A stretch of 9,954 nt of DNA from Treponema sp. (GTDB taxonomy: Bacteria; Spirochaetota; Spirochaetia; Treponematales; Treponemataceae), in the NCBI GenBank assembly GCA_031290005.1, contig JAITOJ010000111.1, forward strand, positions 1 through 9,954, in the 5' to 3' direction. Positions 1 through 6,146 of this stretch are shown piece by piece. The notes beneath the pieces are model-generated. The model was not told the origin of the DNA. It was given only the letters and a program-made list of their open reading frames with translations, and did no database searches. Numbering within the stretch: position 1 is the stretch's first letter; each line of letters starts with the position of its first letter. The position numbers and the translations under genes are program-made.

Positions 1-333
1 CTCTCCGGGCATCCCGTATTCGGGTCATTGTGGGAACAAATCGTGCTTGCCAATATAAAAGGCCATTTGCCCCAGGCGGAGGTCTGTTATTACCGGACTG
101 CCGGAGGCGCTGAAATGGACTTTGTGGTCAAAAATGGCAGCACTCTCTTCGCGGTGGAATGCAAGGCTTCGTATAGTCCGGCGCTGACTAAAGGCAGCTT
201 TGCGGCTCTGGAAGACATTAAACCGGCCCATACCTTTGTGGCCGCCCCGGTGCCAAACGGCTGGCCCATAAAACCCGGCATTGACGTGGTTTCCCTGGAG
301 GAATTGCGGGCAGGGCTGGCAAAAGTTATATAA
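1..333 (+). CDS. DUF4143-domain ATP-binding protein, C-terminal part (5' end outside window)
   Basis: The reading frame is open from the first base and ends at TAA 331-333, leaving 110 residues. The fragment matches the C-terminal DUF4143 domain of a bacterial and archaeal AAA+ ATPase family. GHPVFGSLWEQIVLANI (residues 3-19) is the typical entry helix. YYRTAGGAEMDFVV (30-43) followed by LFAVECKAS (49-57) resembles a PD-(D/E)XK-like core, with D40, E53 and K55 in the expected places. The N-terminal ATPase domain with its Walker motifs would lie upstream of the window. The cellular role of this family is poorly defined; members are often scattered accessory genes and some have been discussed as toxin- or restriction-like, which is not shown here. 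No clear terminator follows; the next 29 nt lead straight into the tRNA promoter. Family assignment is good, function unknown. Confidence 0.85.
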   Translation, partial: LSGHPVFGSLWEQIVLANIKGHLPQAEVCYYRTAGGAEMDFVVKNGSTLFAVECKASYSPALTKGSFAALEDIKPAHTFVAAPVPNGWPIKPGIDVVSLEELRAGLAKVI

Positions 334-362
334 AAAGTTATCAAAAACCTCTTGAAACAATT

Positions 363-391
363 TTGACTTTATGATAAAGTATGTATGTAAT
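363..391 (+). promoter_or_regulatory. sigma70-type promoter of tRNA-Ala
   Basis: The -35 box TTGACT (363-368) and the -10 box TGTAAT (386-391) are separated by exactly 17 nt, each with one mismatch to the consensus. The surroundings are AT-rich. Transcription would start near 398, about 17 nt before the mature tRNA 5' end. Nothing resembling a terminator lies between the tRNA and the next gene, so this promoter may also drive the 520-residue protein gene. Confidence 0.75.
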
Positions 392-414
392 ATCATAAGA
401 ATTCTTTGTACTGC

Positions 415-488
<74 letters not shown>

Positions 489-516
489 TAATAATCAGTT
501 TGAGGCGGTGTAATGA

Positions 517-2079
517 GTGCTTGGAGATGATTTTGACCATGGTCTTTCAGAAAGTATTAGTCCTCAACGGGTAACCGGGCAATCGCAGACAATATTTGCG
601 CCTGTTACAAAATTCTTTGCAGATTCTATTGACCCGGTTTTTAGCGATGCCTCTTATTATAAACAGGCCCTTGGCGGCGGGTCTGCTGAAAAAAACGCAA
701 TAGCCCAGCAACTCCACGGAACGCTGGTAAAGTATCTGTCGTCCAAGGATATAAGAGAACGGAATTTACTTGCCCAAAAACTTACCGCTGTTTATTGGGA
801 ATTTCTGAAGTGTATGATGCCGGAGGCGTTATTAAATTCTCTGTCAAAGCAAAAACGGATGCTTTTGCGGTTTGCCGTTGTATTGCCGGCACTGCTTACA
901 GATGCACAAAAAAAATTGTTTTCGTCTGTTATCATGGAAAATACAACCGGAGAGCCTATCTACTATCTTGATGAATGGCTTGAAGAAATCGCGGCAGGCC
1001 GGCTTGAATTGTCGGTAGTAAATGACGCTAAAGTTGGAGAACAAAAATCTGCTGAAAATGCGGGGGAAAGTTTCATGCGGCTAAAGCATCAGCAAAATAA
1101 TGCCCACATAAAATTACAAACCATCCGTGGTGACTTGGAACGGACAATGCAGGGGCGCAATAGAGCCGAAACTGAATTAAAACAGCTTGTGGAATCGTTC
1201 ATTATACATGAACCGGTACGGAGTCTGCAATTCTGCACAGAATCTCTGACTGAAGGGCAAAAACATCTGCCGGTGGCGATTTCCAATCAGCTCAAAATTC
1301 TTTTACAGTTGGATACCGAAATTACCGGGCATCTCCATCAGTACAGGCTTGCTTCCATGAGTTCGCATTCGCTGGAGGAAAAAATAAACAGTAACTCAGA
1401 GGATAGCGGCATACTTGTTCAGAACATGGACGAAGAAATCAATACCGTGTTTGAAATGATGGAACAAACTGTCGGAAGCAAGGAAAATCCGTTTCCAATT
1501 TTTACCAGTGAATTTTACCATTGTGAGCCGCGTACTACCGGTTTCCGGGAAAATGTTATCGATATGCTGGCAAAAATTGAGGCTGTTGACCTTGGTGTCT
1601 TTTGCCGGATACACAAAAATGTTTCTAATCGTATTGTTCCCCATGTGCTGCTTCTTCCTTCTTATGGAAACACAGGGTTTTGCTGGGAGCCTTTCCGCCG
1701 CCCCAATGTGATTACCTCACCGGGCCGCATTGTTATCCCCATGTATCCCAAAAATCTGCAAACTGCAATACTGAATGCGGTGGCGGATTTGCGCTGGCAG
1801 ACCGCAAAAGAAAAAGCATCCTTTCACTGGATGTCTGAGGGATTGACCGGAAACTATTATGAATGGTTCTCACGGCAAAAGCTTAAAATGGATATCAAAG
1901 AGCATTTTATAGACTCTTATATTATCTGGATAACAAAGGAAAGCAACGGTATTCCGCAGTTGGATAGCAAACTGCGTGAGATTTTCTGGCGGCAAATCCC
2001 ATTTTCAAAGCCCGTGGTAGAACGGCTTAAAAGTCGGAATGCCGTTTATCAGGAATTATCCCAGCGCGACGGATCATAG
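517..2079 (+). CDS. hypothetical protein, 520 aa, soluble, with central coiled coil
   Basis: I do not recognise this protein. The start is GTG 517, directly preceded by an in-frame TGA (514-516), so no longer in-frame start exists; GAGG at 502-505 is a plausible ribosome-binding site 11 nt upstream. The ATG at 513 is in another frame and stops after five codons. There is no signal peptide or convincing membrane segment. Residues 60-165 look largely helical. Residues about 184-228 are charged and likely coiled coil (SFMRLKHQQ... to ETELKQLVE), and a second acidic helical stretch spans about 285-320. Residues about 325-510 look like a separate mixed alpha/beta domain, with hydrophobic strands such as VPHVLLLPSYG and GRIVIPMYP, and a tryptophan-rich segment (LRWQTAKEKASFHWMSEG). 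Long uninterrupted coding with a sensible composition supports a real gene. Its last 53 nt overlap recX on the other strand. It may be co-transcribed with tRNA-Ala. A lineage-restricted spirochete protein is my guess. Confidence 0.85.
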   Translation: MLGDDFDHGLSESISPQRVTGQSQTIFAPVTKFFADSIDPVFSDASYYKQALGGGSAEKNAIAQQLHGTLVKYLSSKDIRERNLLAQKLTAVYWEFLKCMMPEALLNSLSKQKRMLLRFAVVLPALLTDAQKKLFSSVIMENTTGEPIYYLDEWLEEIAAGRLELSVVNDAKVGEQKSAENAGESFMRLKHQQNNAHIKLQTIRGDLERTMQGRNRAETELKQLVESFIIHEPVRSLQFCTESLTEGQKHLPVAISNQLKILLQLDTEITGHLHQYRLASMSSHSLEEKINSNSEDSGILVQNMDEEINTVFEMMEQTVGSKENPFPIFTSEFYHCEPRTTGFRENVIDMLAKIEAVDLGVFCRIHKNVSNRIVPHVLLLPSYGNTGFCWEPFRRPNVITSPGRIVIPMYPKNLQTAILNAVADLRWQTAKEKASFHWMSEGLTGNYYEWFSRQKLKMDIKEHFIDSYIIWITKESNGIPQLDSKLREIFWRQIPFSKPVVERLKSRNAVYQELSQRDGS

Positions 2080-2503
2080 CGGACGGAAACCCCATACGCA
2101 GTAAATACACCAGTGTCTGTTCCGGCGTTTTTTTTCCGGAATGGCAATATTTTTCCGCAGCCCGTTGGCAGTATGATTCTTCCGTGGTTTCTTCAAAAAA
2201 GGCGTCCAGTGCGGCTTGGGCGGTTTCCCGATCTATGCCGCGGACAGTAAGTTCCGCCGCCAGGCGCGACCGGCCTTCGTATTTCCGCAGTGCCCTGGTT
2301 CGGATCCAGGCGGCGGCATACCGGTTGTCCGACAGCGAGCCTTCCCGCTCAAGGGAGTCCAGGGCTTTGTCGATTGCCTCATCCGAAAAGCCTCTTTTGG
2401 AAAGTTTTTGGCGCAATAAAAAACGGCAGTGTTCACTCCGGTTGAGCAACTCTGCCGCTTTTGTATATGCCTGAAATTCTTCGGTATTGTTTTCTTTGTC
2501 CAT
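2027..2503 (-). CDS. recX: regulatory protein RecX
   Basis: A cytoplasmic modulator of RecA: RecX binds within the RecA filament groove and limits recombinase and co-protease activity. At 158 residues it has the usual length. The repeated three-helix pattern is visible: AAELLNRSEHCRFLLRQKLSKRGFS (residues 16-40), then the conserved ALDSLEREGSLSDNRYAAAWIRTR (47-70) and LAAELTVRGIDRE (81-93), and a third repeat near 125-145. The start is ATG 2501-2503, 17 nt after the rpsI stop; no strong Shine-Dalgarno sequence is visible, so expression may depend on coupling with rpsI. It is the last gene of the rplM-rpsI-recX operon rather than sitting beside recA. Its final 17 codons overlap the convergent 520-residue protein gene. 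Confidence 0.92.
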   Translation of the reverse strand: MDKENNTEEFQAYTKAAELLNRSEHCRFLLRQKLSKRGFSDEAIDKALDSLEREGSLSDNRYAAAWIRTRALRKYEGRSRLAAELTVRGIDRETAQAALDAFFEETTEESYCQRAAEKYCHSGKKTPEQTLVYLLRMGFPSAMIRRAGIIPDKRHSDF

Positions 2504-2520
2504 CCAGGGAAAAGCAAAAA

Positions 2521-2913
2521 TTAACGCTTGCTGAACTGGAATCTGCGCCGTGCACCGCGCTGGCCGTACTTCTTGCGTTCCACCATGCGGGAATCCCGGG
2601 TCAGATAGCCGTTCGCCTTGAGTGACGCGTAGTTGCTTTGGTCAACCTGGGTAAGGGCGCGGGAAAGGCCGTGCAGACACGCTCCCGCCTGACCGTTCAG
2701 TCCGCCACCGTATACGGTAATCAGCACATCAAACTTGTTTTCGTTTGACGTCACCATGAGGGGGCGGCGCACAATAAGCGCCTGTTCGGAAATCAGAAAA
2801 TATTCTTCCAATTTTTTGCCGTTTACCTCAATTTTACCGGTTCCTTCTCTCAGATACACACGGGCAACTGCGGTCTTTCTTCTTCCGGTTCCAATTCCGA
2901 TATTCTTTAACAC
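2521..2913 (-). CDS. rpsI: 30S ribosomal protein S9 (uS9)
   Basis: Component of the small ribosomal subunit head; its C-terminal tail reaches the P-site tRNA. The 130 residues match the normal bacterial length. Diagnostic features are the N-terminal GTGRRKTAVARVYLREGTG (8-26), the family signature GGGLNGQAGACLHGLSRAL (69-87), and the basic C-terminus ending RRFQFSKR. The start is GTG 2911-2913 with an excellent Shine-Dalgarno AAGGAG (complement of 2920-2925) 6 nt upstream. It lies 28 nt downstream of rplM, the near-universal L13-S9 pair, and is followed after 17 nt by recX. Confidence 0.98.
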   Translation of the reverse strand: MLKNIGIGTGRRKTAVARVYLREGTGKIEVNGKKLEEYFLISEQALIVRRPLMVTSNENKFDVLITVYGGGLNGQAGACLHGLSRALTQVDQSNYASLKANGYLTRDSRMVERKKYGQRGARRRFQFSKR

Positions 2914-2941
2914 CTTTTACTCCTTGTGTTACAGGTCCTGA

Positions 2942-3370
2942 TTAGATTTCCAGCGGCTGGGGATTTTGCGCGCTATGGGGATGGGCAGTTCCCGCGTATA
3001 TTTTCACATTTTTCAACAGCTTGCGGCCCAAATACCCTTTGGGAAGCATTCCTTTAATAGCGAGCATGAGGGGCGCTTCGGGATGGCGCTCTATTTTCTT
3101 GGCAAAGGTGAATGTCTTTAATCCGCCCACATACCCGGAATAATGATGATAGAGTTTGTCAGTCTCTTTAGTTCCCGTCACCGCAACCTTGCCAGCATTG
3201 ACAATCACGATAAAATCGCCCATTTCCTGATGGGGGGCGAAAGTAACTTTGTGTTTGCCCCGCAGCATGTAGGCAGCCTTTACCGCCACCCTGCCCAAGG
3301 GTTTATCCGCCGCGTCAATCATATACCAGTTGCGGACAGCGTCTTTTTCATTTACAAAAATTGTTTTCAT
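2942..3370 (-). CDS. rplM: 50S ribosomal protein L13 (uL13)
   Basis: Early-assembling large-subunit protein, 142 residues, full length. Recognisable segments are WYMIDAADKPLGRVAVKAAYMLRGKHK (15-41), the GDFIVIVNAGKVAVTGTK strand region (51-68), HHYSGYVGGLK (75-85), and the signature AIKGMLPKGYLGRKLLKNVK (104-123) followed by IYAGTAHPHSAQNP. The start is ATG 3368-3370 with AAAGG (complement of 3377-3381) 6 nt upstream. It is the first gene of the rplM-rpsI-recX operon. In many bacteria L13 can act as a translational autoregulator of this operon; the short leader here (about 20 nt) shows no obvious structure for that. Confidence 0.98.
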   Translation of the reverse strand: MKTIFVNEKDAVRNWYMIDAADKPLGRVAVKAAYMLRGKHKVTFAPHQEMGDFIVIVNAGKVAVTGTKETDKLYHHYSGYVGGLKTFTFAKKIERHPEAPLMLAIKGMLPKGYLGRKLLKNVKIYAGTAHPHSAQNPQPLEI

Positions 3371-3397
3371 ACCATACCTTTACAAACGTAGTGTGAA

Positions 3398-3426
3398 AGT
3401 CTAGCGAATCAAAAAAAAAAAGTCAA
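3398..3426 (-). promoter_or_regulatory. sigma70-type promoter of rplM-rpsI-recX
   Basis: On the minus strand the -35 box TTGACT (complement of 3421-3426) and the -10 box TAGACT (complement of 3398-3403) are separated by exactly 17 nt. The spacer begins with a run of ten T on the coding strand; with the last T of the -35 box the run is eleven. Transcription should begin near 3391, giving a leader of about 20 nt before the rplM ATG. The -35 hexamer is identical to that of the tRNA-Ala promoter in this window. Confidence 0.78.
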
Positions 3427-3466
3427 CAGACATACGCCGGATTTCCGCTTTTTTTAACCCAGGAGG

Positions 3467-3703
3467 CTAGTTTTTCTTTGCGTCCTCCACAGCTTGGGCG
3501 GCAGATTCCTCTTTTTTTGCTTCGTTTTTATCTTTTATATCCGCAAAACCGATGAAAACCGCCAGTAAACCAACAAAAGCCGACAGCACCGGCAGGCAGC
3601 CTTTGAGGAACAATACAATTTCCGTCCCCCAGTCCAGCATAGACGGCAGAGCGGCGATAACCGTAAAAGCAATAAACAAAAGACCGATAATAAGCGCTAC
3701 CAT
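3467..3703 (-). CDS. small membrane protein, 78 aa, two transmembrane helices
   Basis: A short protein with two clear hydrophobic segments, residues about 2-20 (VALIIGLLFIAFTVIAALP) and about 28-53 (EIVLFLKGCLPVLSAFVGLL onward). They are joined by a short loop with DWGTE and followed by a charged Lys/Glu/Ala-rich tail (residues 55-78: IKDKNEAKKEES...). The tail's positive charges suggest it faces the cytoplasm, which would make a hairpin with both ends inside. The start is ATG 3701-3703 with a strong GGAGG (complement of 3714-3718) 10 nt upstream, so this is a genuine translated gene. It begins 45 nt after the alpha-galactosidase stop and may be co-transcribed with it; a GATAAT (complement of 3725-3730) could be a -10 box of its own, but no good -35 goes with it. 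I recall similar small proteins from treponemes; function unknown. Confidence 0.8.
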   Translation of the reverse strand: MVALIIGLLFIAFTVIAALPSMLDWGTEIVLFLKGCLPVLSAFVGLLAVFIGFADIKDKNEAKKEESAAQAVEDAKKN

Positions 3704-3748
3704 AGATAAGATACCTCCAAAATGATTATCTGAAATCTGCCATATTTT

Positions 3749-5992
3749 TCATTCCTCGTCAAGCGGGATTTTATCAAGCAAAAAAAGCTCCGAGAAAAAA
3801 TCCCCTGGTTTTGGTGTATTGCGGAGCGTACATTCCAAAAGCAGGCCCGCGCGCATCAATTCGTCCCCGCCCCGCGTTCCACAGTTGAGGGCCGCGTCTG
3901 TTTCATCATACCCGCCCGCCTCCCACACCGTCACCGCGTACTCCGCCGCGCTGTCAAGGCCGGCCAGGGGCAGCCGCCAGGGTTTCTGATTCGGATTGGA
4001 GAGTATCTTGTATACCCCGACAATGGCCTCGTCCCCGTCCGGCGAACGTACCATCCACGCGGCCCGGCGGGAGTCAGTGTCCAGGGGGCTCACCAGGCGG
4101 CTGAACACGCCATACTGAAAGGTTTTGCGGCGGGTCTTGTAAAAGGCAATCTGCTTTTTTACGGCCTCCCACTCCGCTTCCGTCAGTGTTGCGGGGTCAA
4201 GCTCATAGCCCAGGCTGCCGAAGAAGGCGGTCATGGCCCGGAAATGCAGGGGCGCCACCCGACCGGTCTGGTGATTGGGAACCGCCGACACGTGGCAGCC
4301 CATGCTGCTGGGAGGATAGATGAGGGACGCCCCCTCCTGAATGATGAGCCGTTCCAGGGCGTCCGTGTCGTCGGAAAGCCAGCCCTGGGGCGCGAAGGCG
4401 AGCAGGCCGGGGTCAAACCGCCCGCCGCCGCTGGAACAGGACTCAAAGAGTATGTCCGGGAAGGCCCTGGTCAGCCGGGCATAAAGGTCATACACCCCAA
4501 GGACATAGCGGTGGAAAAACTCCCCCTGCCGCTCCGGCGGGAGGGACAGGCTGTACGGCTCGGTGAGGAACCGGTTCATGTCCCATTTGATGTAGGATAT
4601 GTCCGCGCCGCCGATTATTCCTGAAAGCACCTCAAACAGGTGGTCCACGATTTCACGGCGGCCCATGTCCAGGACGTACTGAAACCGCTGCTCCGTGCGC
4701 TCCCGCCCCGGAACGCCCACCGCCCAGTCAGGGCGGGCGCGGAACAGCTCGCTGTCGGGGCTCACCATCTCAGGCTCTATCCACAGGCCGAACTTAAGGC
4801 CCATGGCCGTTATCTTCCGCGCCAGGGCCGCGACTCCGTCCGGCAGCTTGCCCCGGTGGGGAAACCAGTCCCCCAAAGACGAACGGTCATCGTCCCGTTT
4901 GCCGAACCAGCCGTCGTCGAGCACAAAGAGTTCGATGCCTAGGTCTTTGGCCGCCCGCGCCATAGCAAGAATCTTCGGCTCCGTAAAATGAAAATACGTC
5001 CCTTCCCAGTTGTTAAGGAGAACCGGGCGTCCAGCGTCGCGCCACGCGCCACGGGCAAGGCGGCTCCGGTAGAGCCGGTGGAACTGCGATGAAAGTCCGT
5101 TCAGCCCCTCATCAGACCAGGCAAGTATGGCTTCCGGGGTATCGAAGGACGCGCCCGGTTCCAGGGACCAGGAAAACGTATCAGGGTTGATTCCGGCCCG
5201 GAGGCGCGCAATGTCCCACTGGTCGACTTCAACGTCTATCGTAAAATTGCCCGAATACACCAGGCTGACCCCCAGAGCCTCTCCGGAATATCCGGTGGTT
5301 CCGCTCCGCCGGAGAACAAGCGCCGGGTTAGTCTGAGCTCCGGAAACACCCCGCCGGGACGCGATTCCCTGAAAGCCCGGACGAAGCGGCACGTCGTCTC
5401 GCTGGAATTCCCGCGCCCACGAGCCGGTCAGGGTGACGGCGTTCCAGCGCGGGTCGGGCAAATCCAGGGACAGGCTCATGGCGCTTTCCAGGATGACTTC
5501 GCCGTTGCCGAGGTTTACAAACCGGGCGCGGCGGGCCAGGGTGTTGGCGCCGGCAAACATCGTGTAATATAAAATGACGGTGAGGCCTGAAGGGGTATCC
5601 CGCAATTCCAGTTCCAGGGTTTCCGCTTCCCCCTCGTTTTCCGTGTACGTTGCGGGAAGCCCCGGAATCCCCGGTTTGCCGCGGCAGATTTTGTGGCTCT
5701 GATACCGCGGTTCAGCCACCGCGCCGCCGTCGCTGAACCGCGCCGAAAAAGCGCTTTGACGGAAGTCGCCGGATCCATACGCAGGGTACTCAAAGCGGGC
5801 AATGGCTTTGTCATTGTTGGAGAAGCCCGCAAAGGGGATGGGGTCAAGCAGCGGGTATGCCCGTCCGGCAGACAGCGGTGCGCCGCAATACACCTGCACG
5901 GGAACGCCGTTTTCCGCAATGCCCAAGATATAACTGAACGCCCTGTTGGTCAAATGAAACTGCCGGGTTTTTGCGTCAAACTGAATAAGCAT
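3749..5992 (-). CDS. alpha-galactosidase, glycoside hydrolase family 36
   Basis: Hydrolyses terminal alpha-galactosyl residues from melibiose, raffinose-type sugars or galactomannan fragments by a retaining mechanism. No signal peptide is seen, so it probably acts in the cytoplasm on imported oligosaccharides. At 747 residues it has the size of the large bacterial GH36 enzymes: an N-terminal beta-supersandwich (about 1-320), a (beta/alpha)8 barrel (about 325-640) and a C-terminal beta domain. Motifs in order are VLDDGWFGKRDDDRSSLGDWF (357-377), GLWIEPEMVSPDSEL (402-416), YIKWDMNR (467-474) with nucleophile D471, SCSSGGGRFDPGLL (518-531), and WLSDDTDALERL (538-549) with acid/base D541. The 70-residue gap between the two aspartates equals that of characterised bacterial GH36 enzymes (D478/D548). 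The start ATG has GGAGG (complement of 5999-6003) 6 nt upstream. It is divergent from the GH94 gene. Exact substrate is not readable from sequence. Confidence 0.95.
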   Translation of the reverse strand: MLIQFDAKTRQFHLTNRAFSYILGIAENGVPVQVYCGAPLSAGRAYPLLDPIPFAGFSNNDKAIARFEYPAYGSGDFRQSAFSARFSDGGAVAEPRYQSHKICRGKPGIPGLPATYTENEGEAETLELELRDTPSGLTVILYYTMFAGANTLARRARFVNLGNGEVILESAMSLSLDLPDPRWNAVTLTGSWAREFQRDDVPLRPGFQGIASRRGVSGAQTNPALVLRRSGTTGYSGEALGVSLVYSGNFTIDVEVDQWDIARLRAGINPDTFSWSLEPGASFDTPEAILAWSDEGLNGLSSQFHRLYRSRLARGAWRDAGRPVLLNNWEGTYFHFTEPKILAMARAAKDLGIELFVLDDGWFGKRDDDRSSLGDWFPHRGKLPDGVAALARKITAMGLKFGLWIEPEMVSPDSELFRARPDWAVGVPGRERTEQRFQYVLDMGRREIVDHLFEVLSGIIGGADISYIKWDMNRFLTEPYSLSLPPERQGEFFHRYVLGVYDLYARLTRAFPDILFESCSSGGGRFDPGLLAFAPQGWLSDDTDALERLIIQEGASLIYPPSSMGCHVSAVPNHQTGRVAPLHFRAMTAFFGSLGYELDPATLTEAEWEAVKKQIAFYKTRRKTFQYGVFSRLVSPLDTDSRRAAWMVRSPDGDEAIVGVYKILSNPNQKPWRLPLAGLDSAAEYAVTVWEAGGYDETDAALNCGTRGGDELMRAGLLLECTLRNTPKPGDFFSELFLLDKIPLDEE

Positions 5993-6092
5993 CTCTTTCC
6001 TCCGTGAACTTTTTGTTACTGTATCCTATGGCCGGAAAAAATGCAAACAAAGAACGTTTACGGACAATGCAGAAACCCTGGGGTAAATTTAA

Positions 6093-6122
6093 TTGACCGC
6101 CTGCCTTGCCTTACGCTAGAAT
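6093..6122 (+). promoter_or_regulatory. sigma70-type promoter of the GH94 gene
   Basis: TTGACC (6093-6098) and TAGAAT (6117-6122) are separated by 18 nt, each with one mismatch to consensus. The expected transcription start is about 6129. That gives a leader of about 18 nt to ATG 6147 but almost none to ATG 6132, which supports the later start. An AACGTT palindrome (6053-6058) lies 34 nt upstream of the -35 box, in the stretch shared with the divergent alpha-galactosidase gene. Confidence 0.65.
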
Positions 6123-6146
6123 GAGCCGCACATGGAGGTATACGAT

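Noticed and set aside
3434..3456. GC-rich CGG/CCG half-sites followed by a T7 run, terminator-like on the plus strand
   Set aside because: Only a 3-bp stem can form with a 4-nt loop, and no plus-strand gene ends here.
3461..3552. AGGAGG on the plus strand followed by a short TTG-started frame
   Set aside because: The frame has about 25 codons with no recognisable content and lies antisense to the Lys/Glu-rich tail of the small membrane protein; the AGGAGG match looks fortuitous.
4244..4991. Several 98-126 codon plus-strand frames opposite the alpha-galactosidase
   Set aside because: Antisense shadows of the GH36 barrel region, with no recognisable domains and Arg/Pro-rich composition.
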